Source: CAVRQM01 sp965246915 (lineage in GTDB: Bacteria > Pseudomonadota > Alphaproteobacteria > Acetobacterales > Acetobacteraceae). From it: a DNA stretch of 64,000 nt. Location of the stretch: positions 1 to 64,000 of the forward strand of contig CBDFGB010000010.1 of assembly GCA_965246915.1 (NCBI GenBank), written 5' to 3'. Both the position numbers and the translations under genes were made by a program. This document shows positions 31,373 to 39,587 of this stretch, one piece after another. The notes below the pieces were generated by a model. The model did no database searches and had not been told where the DNA came from. It saw nothing but the letters and a program-made list of their open reading frames with translations. Each line of letters starts with the position of its first letter. Positions within the stretch are counted from its first letter, which is position 1.

Positions 31373-32213
31373 AGGCAGTCGGCGAAAACCCCGTCTCGCG
31401 CTGAAAGAAGCGCGAAAAATAGGCGGCATCGTCGAAGCCGACGAGGCCCGCGATTTCCTTCACTTCGCGCGCGCTGAACACAAGCTGGCGCTTGGCTTCC
31501 AACACGACGCGCGCGTTCAGCACCGCCAGCGGCGTGGCCCCCAGATGCGCGCGACACAGCCGGCGCAGATGCGTGGGCGTCATGCCGAGCCGCCTTGCGT
31601 AGTCCTCGATCGACCGACCGGTCTGGAAATCGCGCTCGACCATCTCGCGAAACCGCGCGACGCCTGCCAGCCCCTGCGACGGCGGACGCAGGCCGTTCGC
31701 CGCCGGCGCGTGCCGCGCACGCAGCGCCGCGACACAAAGGATCGCGAGATGCGCCTCGAGCATTGCGAGCCGCCCGATCGCGCCGCCGGCAAACTCGACG
31801 GCGAGCGCGGCGATCGCGGCAGCCGGCTCGGACGGCCGGGCGAGCGGGACCACCCGCGCCCCGGTCAGTCCTCGCGCGGCCTCGGGGCTGGCCCGCAGGA
31901 TGGTCTCCACGCGCCGCTGGAAGGCGGTCACGACCCAGCCGTCGACGAGGTTCGAAAAGCGATAGCCATGCACGACCATCGCGGGGACGAACACCACGGA
32001 CGGCGGCCTCAGGACCGTCGCCGTCCCCTCGATCTCGACCTCCGCCTCGCCGCTCGAAAGCAAGAGGATTTGGAACAACTGCTCGTGCCGGTGTGGTTCG
32101 ATCCTGAAGTGATGCAGGCGGCTGCGTTCCGGGATCGTCTCGCAATGCAGGAAATCCGGCTCCAGTCGGAGCCGCTCCTCGCCGTAAAGAGCATATGTCG
32201 GCGCCCGAAGCAT
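31278..32213 (-). CDS. pobR: AraC-family regulator, PobR-type, divergent from pobA
   Basis: 311 residues. The N-terminus is a cupin sensing domain (FRIEPHRHEQLFQILLLSSGEAEVEIEG, about 36-65) and the C-terminus is an AraC HTH pair: SIEDYARRLGMTPTHLRRLCRAHLG and EVKEIAGLVGFDDAAYFSRFFQRETG. It faces pobA across 112 bp, the classical pobR-pobA layout in which 4-hydroxybenzoate acts as inducer. The last 30 or so codons (after SPTAFRARP) are antisense to the end of the neighbouring regulator gene, a 95-bp overlap, and probably an unstructured tail. AAGGGT precedes the ATG. Confidence 0.87.
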   Translation of the reverse strand: MLRAPTYALYGEERLRLEPDFLHCETIPERSRLHHFRIEPHRHEQLFQILLLSSGEAEVEIEGTATVLRPPSVVFVPAMVVHGYRFSNLVDGWVVTAFQRRVETILRASPEAARGLTGARVVPLARPSEPAAAIAALAVEFAGGAIGRLAMLEAHLAILCVAALRARHAPAANGLRPPSQGLAGVARFREMVERDFQTGRSIEDYARRLGMTPTHLRRLCRAHLGATPLAVLNARVVLEAKRQLVFSAREVKEIAGLVGFDDAAYFSRFFQRETGFSPTAFRARPRTTEPLPAAPSPNCADMPPETDPQGA

Positions 32214-32325
32214 GCGCTCACCCTTCGACGCAAAGGTTCGGAATGTCCATGACTTCGGCCCTTCCGTCCATTGGAGGCGCGGCCGGGACACGGCACGTTC
32301 GATCTTGCAGGACGGAGGGGAAGCC

Positions 32326-33507
32326 ATGCGGACCCAGGTCGCGATCATCGGCGCGGGACCGGCCGGGCTCATGCTGGGCCGGCTGCTGGAGCGGGCCGGG
32401 CTCGACGCGGTGATCCTCGAACGCCGGTCGCGCGGGCACGTCTTGGGCCGCATCCGCGCCGGCGTGCTCGAGTCCGGCACGGTGGCGCTTATGGACCAGG
32501 CGGGTCTCGGCGGCCGGATGCACGCCGAGGGACTGGTGCACGAGGGCTGCAGTCTCGGCTTCGACGGGGATCTGTGTCGGATCGATTTCCGGGCGCTGGT
32601 CGGCCACTCGGTGATGGTCTACGGCCAGACCGAGGTGACCGCCGATCTCGTGGCCGCGCGCGAGTCCTCTGGCGGGCGCGCGATCTATGACGCCGAGGAC
32701 GTGACGCCGCTCGACTTCGATCGCACAAATCCAACCGTGCGATATCGCAAGGACGGCGTCACGCATCAGATCGAATGCGATTTCGTCGTCGGCTGCGACG
32801 GGTTTCGCGGCGTCTCCCGCGCCAGCATCCCGAGCGACGCGATGCAGACGTTCGAGCGCACGTATCCGTTCGGCTGGCTTGGAGTCCTCGTGGACCAGCC
32901 GCCCGTCGACCACGAGCTGATCTACGCGAACCACGAGCGCGGCTTCGCGCTGTGCTCGATGCGCTCGCCGGCCCGCAGCCGCTACTATCTCCAGGTGCCT
33001 GCGGGCGAGGCGGCGAGCGGCTGGTCCGACACCGCGTTCTGGGACGAGCTGCGCCGCCGCCTGCCGGCTCACCTTGCGGAGTCGCTTCGCACCGGCCCAT
33101 CGATCGAGAAATCGGTCGCGCAGCTGCGCAGTTTTGTGGCCGAACCCCTGCGATTCGGCCGCCTGTTTCTGGCCGGCGACGCGGCGCACATCGTGCCGCC
33201 GACCGGGGCGAAGGGGCTCAATCTGGCGATGGCCGACATCGCCCTGCTCGCCGCCGCAATGGTGGAGTTCTACGCCGAACGCTCGACCGCCGCGCTCGAT
33301 ACATATTCCGCACGGGCGCTGCGTCGCGTCTGGAAGGCCGAGCGGTTCTCCTGGTGGATGACTTCGTTACTGCATCGGTTTCCCGGCACCGACGCCTTCG
33401 GGCGTCGCCTCCAGCGCGCCGAATTCGATGCCCTGGCGTCCTCGACCGCGGCGGCCACCGTTTTGGCCGAGAACTACACGGGCTCGTGCCACCATCTGCC
33501 GTCGTGA
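32326..33507 (+). CDS. pobA: 4-hydroxybenzoate 3-monooxygenase
   Basis: 393 residues, the normal length for PobA (394 in Pseudomonas). The GxGxxG FAD loop IIGAGPAGLMLGRLL is at 7-21, the middle DG fingerprint CDFVVGCDGFRG and the second FAD motif LFLAGDAAHIVPPTGAKG are present. It hydroxylates 4-hydroxybenzoate to protocatechuate with NADPH and O2, feeding the pca operon at 19836-23313. A strong GGAGGGGAAGCC precedes the ATG. The short gap to pobR holds two copies of GTCCAT (32245-32250, 32266-32271) 21 bp apart, a weak operator candidate. Confidence 0.96.
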   Translation: MRTQVAIIGAGPAGLMLGRLLERAGLDAVILERRSRGHVLGRIRAGVLESGTVALMDQAGLGGRMHAEGLVHEGCSLGFDGDLCRIDFRALVGHSVMVYGQTEVTADLVAARESSGGRAIYDAEDVTPLDFDRTNPTVRYRKDGVTHQIECDFVVGCDGFRGVSRASIPSDAMQTFERTYPFGWLGVLVDQPPVDHELIYANHERGFALCSMRSPARSRYYLQVPAGEAASGWSDTAFWDELRRRLPAHLAESLRTGPSIEKSVAQLRSFVAEPLRFGRLFLAGDAAHIVPPTGAKGLNLAMADIALLAAAMVEFYAERSTAALDTYSARALRRVWKAERFSWWMTSLLHRFPGTDAFGRRLQRAEFDALASSTAAATVLAENYTGSCHHLPS

Positions 33508-33510
33508 GGA

Positions 33511-33528
33511 CGGGTCGATCCGGACCCG
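33511..33528. terminator. Bidirectional stem-loop between pobA and the DUF533 gene
   Basis: CGGGTC (33511-33516) pairs with GACCCG (33523-33528) around GATCCG. It fills the 21-nt space between two convergent stop codons (33507 and 33529), where a shared terminator is expected. No T-tract on either side. Confidence 0.5.
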
Positions 33529-34311
33529 CTATCCAGCCACGCCCATCGCCTGATGGATCTGCGCCACCGCGGCCGGCTGCAGACCGAGCGCCTGCGCGAG
33601 GCCGGCCATGTACATCTGCTCGGCCGGCGTATCGACCTCGATGGCCAGCAGCGAAGCGGCATAGACCTGTGCGGCCAGTTCCGGGCTGCCGGCCTCGGCC
33701 GCCAGCCCCGCGACATCGGCCGGCCCGCTCATCTCCCGCAGCACGAATTGCTGCGCCTCGGGATCGGATCCGGCCTCGCGCAGGCGGGTCATGATCTTGT
33801 CCATCTCTCGCGTGTCGATCTGGCCATCCGCCTTGGCCGCGCTGATCATCGCGCGCAGCAGCAGGCGGGCATTGTCCTGCGCCTGCTCCGGTGTCGCGGG
33901 CACCGCCGCCGCCGCCCCGACCGCCGCGCCCTGACCGGCGTTCTGCAGCGCGCTGACCGCTAGGCTGCCGAGCACGGCCATCAGACCGCCGCCAACCGCG
34001 CCCCGCCCGCCGCCGAGGATCGCGCCGGCCAGCGCGCCCAGGCCGCCCAGCGCGACCGGATTGTTGGCGCGGACTTCGGTCGAGGCCGTGCCGACCGCGC
34101 GCTGCGCTGTCCCGGTCAACTGGCCCAGCAGATCGCTCAGCCCACCGCCACCCGTGCCGCCACCACCGAGCCCACCAAGCAGCGAGCCGAGCGAGCCGAA
34201 CGGTCCACCCTGCGACGCGCCTTGCTGGACCGCCGTCTCCAGCCGACCCGTGGCGGATGGCGCGGCGCGGTTTCCGACGAACTCGCCCAGCAGTTTCGTG
34301 GCGTCGAACAT
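33529..34311 (-). CDS. DUF533 (YebE/TerB-like) protein
   Basis: 260 residues. The N-terminal 100 residues are Gly-rich (repeated LGGL/GGGG) with a hydrophobic segment LGGLGALAGAILGG, followed at about 145-260 by the TerB-like helical domain: LLLRAMISAAKADGQID, where the acidic KADGxID matches a metal-binding-like loop of this family, and LAIEVDTPAEQMYMAGLAQALGL. DUF533 proteins are inner-membrane-associated and of unknown role. The ATG follows GGGAGAAACCC. Single gene convergent with pobA. Confidence 0.85.
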   Translation of the reverse strand: MFDATKLLGEFVGNRAAPSATGRLETAVQQGASQGGPFGSLGSLLGGLGGGGTGGGGLSDLLGQLTGTAQRAVGTASTEVRANNPVALGGLGALAGAILGGGRGAVGGGLMAVLGSLAVSALQNAGQGAAVGAAAAVPATPEQAQDNARLLLRAMISAAKADGQIDTREMDKIMTRLREAGSDPEAQQFVLREMSGPADVAGLAAEAGSPELAAQVYAASLLAIEVDTPAEQMYMAGLAQALGLQPAAVAQIHQAMGVAG

Positions 34312-34435
34312 GGGTTTCTCCCGACCTTTGATGGTTCCGCGTAGAACGAGGGTGGGACGGCCGCAATTGACCGTCCCGTGAACATGCCGTCGCGGCGCCC
34401 ATCAAGGACGCCGCGATTCTCCGGACCCAGACTTT

Positions 34436-35740
34436 TCAGGTGCTGGGGAAAGGGAAAGCCACGGCATCGGCGTGCGCGACCAGCACTTCGGACCCGACCT
34501 TCAGGCCGAGCAGGTTCGCGCTGGTGATGAAGATGTGCAGGCCGTTCACGACGGTCTTGCCACCATTGGTCGGCACGATCTGCTCGTTGACGATGACCCG
34601 TCCCAGCAAGGGCAGGGTGATAGTGGTGTTCGGCGCGACGTTGATCGGCAACGTCAGGCCGAGCACCTTGAGGCTCGCGAAGGTCGTCCCGGCCGTCGAT
34701 CGGGTCCGCACCCGGCCGGTGATCGTCTCGGTGGCGACCGAGGTGATCGCACTCGCCCCGATCAGGCCACCAAGCAGCCGGATGCCCGCCACCTGTGCCG
34801 TGGTCTGCGCGACGCGGCTGCCGCTCTGGTCGCCGCCGAACGCCGTGGTGGTCGACGCGCCGAGGCTCAGCACGCTGGTCAGCGTGGTGTCGTTGACGTT
34901 GTTCGTCACGATCTTGCCGTCGGTGCCGAGGCAGGGGACCGTCACCAGCGCCACCTGGCCGAGCTGGCCCTGCAGCGTCGAGCCGATCGCCGCGTTGGCC
35001 GACGCGCCCCAAGCCTGGCCACCAGTCACCGCGAACGGTTGGGTGCGCTGGAACGTCGCCTCCGCGTGCCCGACATTGAGCGTGGCGCCGACCGGCAGGC
35101 CGAAACCGTTGGCCGTGTCGACCTTGATCGAAATCAGGTCGAGCCGGCTCAGCGCGCGTGTCGCGGTCTTGCTGAACACCGTCTTGCGCAACGTGACGCT
35201 GCCGAGTCCGGCAAGGCTGATCGTCGTGTTCTGCGCGACGTCGAGGTCGATCGGCTGCCCGGCGACCTTGAGATTGACGAAGGTCGAGCCGGCCGTCGTG
35301 GTGGTCAGCGCCGTGTCGGTGGCCGAGACGTTGGCGACCGCCGTCAGCGCGTCGGCGGTGATCATCCCGCCCAAAAGGCTGACGCCGGCGATCTCCGAGG
35401 AATCGGTGATCGTCGCCGTCGTGGCCGTCTTGCTCGTCAGAATCGTGCTGGTGGCGGCGCCGATCGTGAGGGCCGAACCCACCGCAAGGCCAGAGATCGA
35501 GTTGGTAAACGGCGTCCCGCCCGTTCCTTGGCAGGGACACGGGATATAGGCCGATCTGCCGAGACCGACCGCGAGCGGGCCAGCCGCCACGTCGGCAAAC
35601 GTCGCGTAGGCATTGCCGGCGAACGAGCCGATGAGCCCGGCGGCCTGCGCAGGACCGCTCGCGACGCCGACCGCGACGCCCATCGCCGCCAGAAGGCCGA
35701 GCCACCGGCCGGATGGGTTCTTGATGCTGGACAGATTCAT
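34436..35740 (-). CDS. Exported choice-of-anchor P-like protein with internal duplication
   Basis: 434 residues with a signal peptide (core 13-28, cleavage near AQA at 33). The mature protein is Thr/Ala/Val-rich and beta-like and consists of two homologous units offset by exactly 200 residues: AGVSLLGGMITADALTAVA (118-136) matches AGIRLLGGLIGASAITSVA (318-336), and NTTISLAGLG (171-180) matches NTTITLPLLG (371-380). This pattern resembles the choice-of-anchor P proteins that are mostly known from actinobacteria. No anchor or sorting signal is visible at the C-terminus. Its leader carries a large hairpin that contains part of the ribosome binding site (35749-35814). Function unknown. Confidence 0.75.
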   Translation of the reverse strand: MNLSSIKNPSGRWLGLLAAMGVAVGVASGPAQAAGLIGSFAGNAYATFADVAAGPLAVGLGRSAYIPCPCQGTGGTPFTNSISGLAVGSALTIGAATSTILTSKTATTATITDSSEIAGVSLLGGMITADALTAVANVSATDTALTTTTAGSTFVNLKVAGQPIDLDVAQNTTISLAGLGSVTLRKTVFSKTATRALSRLDLISIKVDTANGFGLPVGATLNVGHAEATFQRTQPFAVTGGQAWGASANAAIGSTLQGQLGQVALVTVPCLGTDGKIVTNNVNDTTLTSVLSLGASTTTAFGGDQSGSRVAQTTAQVAGIRLLGGLIGASAITSVATETITGRVRTRSTAGTTFASLKVLGLTLPINVAPNTTITLPLLGRVIVNEQIVPTNGGKTVVNGLHIFITSANLLGLKVGSEVLVAHADAVAFPFPST

Positions 35741-35748
35741 TTTGCTCT

Positions 35749-35814
35749 CCCCGTAGCGAGCGCCACGGCCAATCATTTTGATTGGTTGCGACGGTGCTCG
35801 TTCCGGCTACGGGG
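35749..35814 (-). promoter_or_regulatory. Long stem-loop in the leader of the choice-of-anchor P gene, occluding the Shine-Dalgarno
   Basis: Nested pairings: CCCCGTAGC (35749-35757) with GCTACGGGG (35806-35814), GAGC (35758-35761) with GCTC (35796-35799), and a terminal hairpin CCAATCA-TTT-TGATTGG (35769-35785). On the minus-strand transcript the 3' arm ends in GCTACGGGG, directly followed by AGAGCAAAATG, so the GGGG of the Shine-Dalgarno (GGGGAGAG) lies within the stem and the ATG starts 9 nt later. This is the layout of a translational switch, such as a thermometer or a protein- or ligand-controlled leader; it could also be a DNA operator. Confidence 0.65.
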
Positions 35815-35929
35815 GCATCCCAATCGCGGATGCGGCAATTCTGGTGACTTTCTCGAAAAAGAGTGTTTTTGACGATCATTTACCGAAGGCTGAGATTGGT
35901 CTCCTGTCTTGTCACCGGCAAGGCTGGCG

Positions 35930-36853
35930 CTACGGCAATGTCGCGAGCCGACCGCGCAACAGACCGAAAAATCCTTCCGTATCGAGATCAAGCAGCAGCC
36001 GGACGTTGGGGCGGGCCTCGGTGCGCGCCCACCGATCGACGATCGTGCGCCCCCGCCCCGGTCCCGAGAGATCGACGCCGACATGGACATCGACATGGGT
36101 GAACAGGCACGGGGCGATCAGCCACGCGATCGCGCAAGCGTCGTGTTGCTCGTGGCCCCGCCCTCCGGACCGGCGAGACGGTGCCACACCCGACCAAATC
36201 GATCCGGTCGCGGTCAGGCACGCGCCCTCGCCGGCCGCGCGGAGCGCCGCGATATGCCGGGGCTCGCACAGCGCCTGGTTGGTCAGGTCGAGCGTGGCGA
36301 GCGTCACCGGGCGGCCGAGCCCCAACAGGATCGCGAGGGCTTCCGGGTCGCAATACGCATTGAACTCCGCCGACGGCGTGATGTTGCCCTCGGCGATCGC
36401 ACCGGACATCAGCACGATCTCCGCCACCCGGCCCAGCAACGCCGGCTCGGCCACGAGCGCCAGCGCGAGATTGGTCGCCGGTCCGATGCCGACCAACGTC
36501 ACGCTGCCCGGCTCGGCGGCGCGCAGCAGCGCACGGATCGCGTCGCAGGCCAGGCCCGGGGCGGCCGGGCGGCCCTCCGGCAACGCCACGCCCGCCAGCC
36601 CGTCCGCGCCGTGAACGTCGGCCGCGTCGACGAACGGGCCGAGCAGTGCCCGGTCGGAGCCATCCACCACCGGCACGTCCCGCCCCGCCAGCGCGACGAT
36701 CGCCCGCGCGTTGCGCGAGGTGGCGGCCAGCCCGACATTGCCGCCGACCACGGTCACCAACCCCACGTCGAGCTCCGGCGAGGCCAGCGCCAGCCAGATC
36801 GCGATCGCATCGTCGGTGCCCGGATCGGTATCTATGATGATCGTGCGCGCCAT
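35930..36853 (-). CDS. Inosine-uridine-preferring nucleoside hydrolase family protein
   Basis: 307 residues. The family start is intact: TIIIDTDPGTDDAIAIW, where the aspartates of DTDPGxDD bind Ca2+ and activate water. Later blocks EFNAYCDPEA and the C-terminal VDVHVGVDLSGPGRGRTIVD support the call. It splits a ribonucleoside into base and ribose. The ATG at 36853 overlaps the trmO stop (ATGA); an ATG 27 nt further upstream is inside trmO and less likely. It may form a small nucleoside/tRNA unit with trmO. The 189-nt gap between its stop and the next gene holds the hairpin at 35749-35814. Confidence 0.9.
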   Translation of the reverse strand: MARTIIIDTDPGTDDAIAIWLALASPELDVGLVTVVGGNVGLAATSRNARAIVALAGRDVPVVDGSDRALLGPFVDAADVHGADGLAGVALPEGRPAAPGLACDAIRALLRAAEPGSVTLVGIGPATNLALALVAEPALLGRVAEIVLMSGAIAEGNITPSAEFNAYCDPEALAILLGLGRPVTLATLDLTNQALCEPRHIAALRAAGEGACLTATGSIWSGVAPSRRSGGRGHEQHDACAIAWLIAPCLFTHVDVHVGVDLSGPGRGRTIVDRWARTEARPNVRLLLDLDTEGFFGLLRGRLATLP

Positions 36854-37305
36854 CAGCGTGTCCTGTGCCGCTCCAGCCATCCCATCGAGGCGTCAGGCAC
36901 CGAATCCGTGCTGGGCAGATAAGGTTTTATGTCCAGCAGCGGGGTGCGGTCGATGCAGTCCAGCCAGCGCACCCGCAGCACGCCCGGCCCGGCAAACCCG
37001 TCGAACGCCACGACCGACAGCCCGATCGGATTGGGCCGGGCCGGCACGCGGCTGGCGAACAGCCCCCGCGGCGCGTCGTCGAACGGCGGCGTGAACACCA
37101 TCGCCGCCCCCTCGATCTCATGTAGCCAGTACAGCACGATCAGGTGCGAGAAGCCGTCCAAGTCCTGCGTGCCCAAAAGAAACTCGGGGTCGAGTTCGGC
37201 CGTGCAGACCGGCGCGGGATCGAGCTGACGGCCGTTGCGCGGACACTGCGCGCGTTCGACGAACGGCGTGCGCAGGATGCCGATCGGCCGTAGGGTCATG
37301 GTCAT
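36853..37305 (-). CDS. trmO: TsaA/TrmO-like tRNA N6-methyltransferase
   Basis: 150 residues of the UPF0066/TsaA family, a beta-barrel SAM-binding protein; E. coli TrmO methylates t6A37 of tRNA. The N-terminal LRPIGILRTPF, the central LDGFSHLIVLYWLHE and RVPARPNPIGLSVV are the three family blocks. The start may be ATG at 37305 or 37299. The ATG at 37305 overlaps the ATG of the divergent acetyltransferase in the palindrome CATG (37303-37306), so both start codons share the same bases. Confidence 0.85.
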   Translation of the reverse strand: MTMTLRPIGILRTPFVERAQCPRNGRQLDPAPVCTAELDPEFLLGTQDLDGFSHLIVLYWLHEIEGAAMVFTPPFDDAPRGLFASRVPARPNPIGLSVVAFDGFAGPGVLRVRWLDCIDRTPLLDIKPYLPSTDSVPDASMGWLERHRTR

Positions 37306-37792
37306 GGAGTTGACGATCCGCTTGGCCACGCCTGCCGACGCGCAGGCCATCTGGGACATCCTGCGGCCGATCATCGCGGCCGGCGAGACCTTCGCGCTGC
37401 CGCGCGATATGGATAGGGATGCCGGCCTCGCCTCGTGGTGGGCGCCGGAGCGCGAGGTATTCGTGGCCGAGTTGCCCGGCGCCATTGCGGGGACTTGCGC
37501 GGTGGGGGCGAACCGGCCCGGTGGCGGCGCGCACGTCGCCAACGCGTCCTTTGCGACCAGCGCGGACTTCGGCGGGCGCGGCGTTGCCCGGGCGCTGTGC
37601 GCCCACGCGCTCGACCACGCGCGGGCAAAGGGGTTTCGCGCCATGCAATTCAACTTCGTGGTGTCGACGAATATCCGCGCCGTGGCGCTGTGGCGGTCGA
37701 TGGGATTCGCAACGGTGGGTCGGGTGCCGGGCGCGTTTACCCATCCCGCCTTGGGCGACGTCGACGCGCTCATCATGCATCGGGTGCTATAG
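37304..37792 (+). CDS. GNAT-family N-acetyltransferase
   Basis: 162 residues. The GNAT core is clear: ELTIRLATPADAQAI at the start, the acetyl-CoA pyrophosphate loop in FGGRGVARALCAHALDHA (about 90-107), and NFVVSTNIRAVALWRSMGFATVGRVPGAF, a typical motif B. It is close to acetyltransferases acting on small molecules; substrate unknown. AGGG 8 nt upstream supports ATG 37304. The start codon overlaps that of trmO on the other strand. Confidence 0.9.
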   Translation: MELTIRLATPADAQAIWDILRPIIAAGETFALPRDMDRDAGLASWWAPEREVFVAELPGAIAGTCAVGANRPGGGAHVANASFATSADFGGRGVARALCAHALDHARAKGFRAMQFNFVVSTNIRAVALWRSMGFATVGRVPGAFTHPALGDVDALIMHRVL

Positions 37793-37817
37793 ACGGACGG
37801 CGACAGGGAGACAGGCG

Positions 37818-38213
37818 ATGCCTTTGGACAGCAGCGGCGGCGGCGGCCGGGCCTCCCGCAATGTGCTCGGCGGGAGCTTGGAGCCGTGTTCGCTGGCACC
37901 GGTCACGGGCTTCTTTCGCGACGGCTGCTGTGCCTCCGGGCCCGACGATGTCGGCAGCCATACCGTCTGCGCCGTGATGACCGCCGAGTTCCTCGCATTC
38001 AGCCGTGCCCGCGGCAATGATCTTTCCACCCCGATGCCGGCCTACGGCTTCCCCGGCCTGCGACCCGGTGACCGCTGGTGTCTCTGCGCGCCTCGCTGGC
38101 AGGAGGCATTTCTGGCCGGCGCCGCGCCACGGGTCGTCCTGCGCGCCACCGAGACGAGCGCGCTCGACCATTGCGAGTTGGCCGATCTCAGGACGTTCGC
38201 CGCCGAAATTTGA
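37818..38213 (+). CDS. DUF2237 family protein
   Basis: 131 residues. The DUF2237 core is recognisable: GFFRDGCCASGPDDVGSHTVCAVM, where the cysteines and DVGxHTVC are conserved, followed by EFLAFSRARGNDLSTP and the GDRWCLCAPRW motif. Function of the family is unknown; it is small, cytoplasmic and Cys-rich. ACAGGGAGACAGGCG precedes the ATG. It follows the acetyltransferase by 25 nt on the same strand, and convergent with the VOC gene by 3 nt. Confidence 0.9.
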   Translation: MPLDSSGGGGRASRNVLGGSLEPCSLAPVTGFFRDGCCASGPDDVGSHTVCAVMTAEFLAFSRARGNDLSTPMPAYGFPGLRPGDRWCLCAPRWQEAFLAGAAPRVVLRATETSALDHCELADLRTFAAEI

Positions 38214-38216
38214 GTC

Positions 38217-38648
38217 CTACGCCGCCACCGCCCGCCGACCGATACCTTTGATGAACCGCAGCAGATATCCGTCCGGGTCCGCCACCACGAACTGCCTTTG
38301 CCCGAGCTCCATGTCGTCGTGCCGATACCAGCGCTCCTCCATCGGAATGCGCACATCCAAGCCAGATGAGGCGACTGCGGCGTAGAGGGCGTCGAGGTCC
38401 GCAACCTCGATCTGGAAATTTACCCCTCGCCCGAAGGGACGCTCCATCGGCGCGGTGTCGAACCGGCGTCCCGGACCATCCGCCTGCTCCAGCATCAGAT
38501 GCACGTCGTCGCGGATCAAATAGGCGAACGCCTCCTCCGGTCGCCGGACATGGCAGCGAAATCCGAACACGCCCAGGTAAGTCTCCAGCGATCGTTCCAG
38601 ATCGGACACGTCGAGCTCGGGCACCAGCGCGGGCGGCGCGAAGTCCAT
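38217..38648 (-). CDS. VOC-family (glyoxalase/bleomycin-resistance-like) protein
   Basis: 143 residues: two beta-alpha-beta-beta-beta units, with PALVPELDVSDLERSLETY at the start, GVNFQIEVADLDALYAAV in the middle and the closing FVVADPDGYLLRFIKGIG. These match bleomycin-resistance-type VOC proteins; relatives either bind hydrophobic compounds or are metal enzymes. The metal ligands cannot be assigned with confidence. It starts 6 nt after the DapA-like gene and may be the third gene of that small operon. Confidence 0.85.
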   Translation of the reverse strand: MDFAPPALVPELDVSDLERSLETYLGVFGFRCHVRRPEEAFAYLIRDDVHLMLEQADGPGRRFDTAPMERPFGRGVNFQIEVADLDALYAAVASSGLDVRIPMEERWYRHDDMELGQRQFVVADPDGYLLRFIKGIGRRAVAA

Positions 38649-38653
38649 CCGAC

Positions 38654-39577
38654 CTACCCCAACGTCGCGAGCCGCCGCTCCTGCCGCTCGATCAGCCATG
38701 CGACGTCCGCGACATCGCGCGGCGACAGCGCCGCGAACGGCCGTCGCAGTGCGGCGCTCGGGATGGCTCCCCGTTGCGCCAGAACATGCTTGCGCACCGC
38801 GAGCCCGATGACCGGCTGCTGCTCGTACCGGGCATACGGAAGATAGGCGTCGAACACGTCCGACGCCCGCGCCGCGTCGCCCGCCGCGTGGGCGGCGACC
38901 ACGTCGCGCATCATCTCCGGATAGGCGAAGCCGGTCATCGCTCCGTCCGCGCCGCGCCGCATCTCCTCCGGCAGGAACAGCCCGCCATTCCCGGTCAGGA
39001 TCGACACCCGCCGCAACCCCGCCGCCTCGCGCAGCGCCGTAATCTTGCCCAGGCCTGGCCAATCCTCCGCCTTGAGCATGACGCAACTCGGCAGGGTCTC
39101 GATGACTCGCCGGATCAGCCCCACGCTCATCTGCACCGCCGAGGCGAGCGGATAGTCCTGCAGCACCAGCGGCGCGTCGCCCACCGCTTCGACGCTCTGC
39201 TGCATGTAGGCAAAAAGCTGATCGTCGGTGCGCAATGTGGCGGGGGGCGCGACCATCACGCCGGCCGCTCCTTCATCCATGCTCGACGCAGCCAACTCGC
39301 CCATCGCGGCAAACCCGGGGCTGGAGACCCCGACCACCACCGGAACCCGCCCGGCCACCCGCGCCAGCACGTGCTTGACGAAGGCCGCGGATTCCGCGCC
39401 CGACAGTTTCGGTGCCTCGCCCATGATGCCGAGGATGGTCAGGCCCGTGGCTCCGCGCTCCAGATAGAACTCCACCATCCCGTCCACGGCGGGCAGATCG
39501 AGGCCGCCGTCGGGCGTGAATGGGGTCACGGCGATCACGAAGACGCCGGATGCGGTTTCGTCCAGGCGAGCGGTCAT
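38654..39577 (-). CDS. Dihydrodipicolinate synthase-family aldolase/lyase
   Basis: 307 residues, class I aldolase TIM barrel of the DapA superfamily. Schiff-base Lys169 lies in CVMLKAEDWPG and the proton-relay Tyr142 in LQDYPL. The GxTGLTILGIMGEAPKL block replaces the usual GTTGE(S/A)xTL loop, so the substrate-binding loop differs from true DapA; it is likelier a keto-acid aldolase or dehydratase (for example of a sugar acid or hydroxyproline route). It lies 10 nt after a racemase-like gene and before the VOC gene. Confidence 0.85.
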   Translation of the reverse strand: MTARLDETASGVFVIAVTPFTPDGGLDLPAVDGMVEFYLERGATGLTILGIMGEAPKLSGAESAAFVKHVLARVAGRVPVVVGVSSPGFAAMGELAASSMDEGAAGVMVAPPATLRTDDQLFAYMQQSVEAVGDAPLVLQDYPLASAVQMSVGLIRRVIETLPSCVMLKAEDWPGLGKITALREAAGLRRVSILTGNGGLFLPEEMRRGADGAMTGFAYPEMMRDVVAAHAAGDAARASDVFDAYLPYARYEQQPVIGLAVRKHVLAQRGAIPSAALRRPFAALSPRDVADVAWLIERQERRLATLG

Positions 39578-39587
39578 GTGGTCGCTT

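Noticed and set aside
32245..32271. GTCCAT direct repeat with 21-bp spacing in the pobR-pobA gap
   Set aside because: Only six bases match, so chance is likely; mentioned under pobA but not claimed as an operator.
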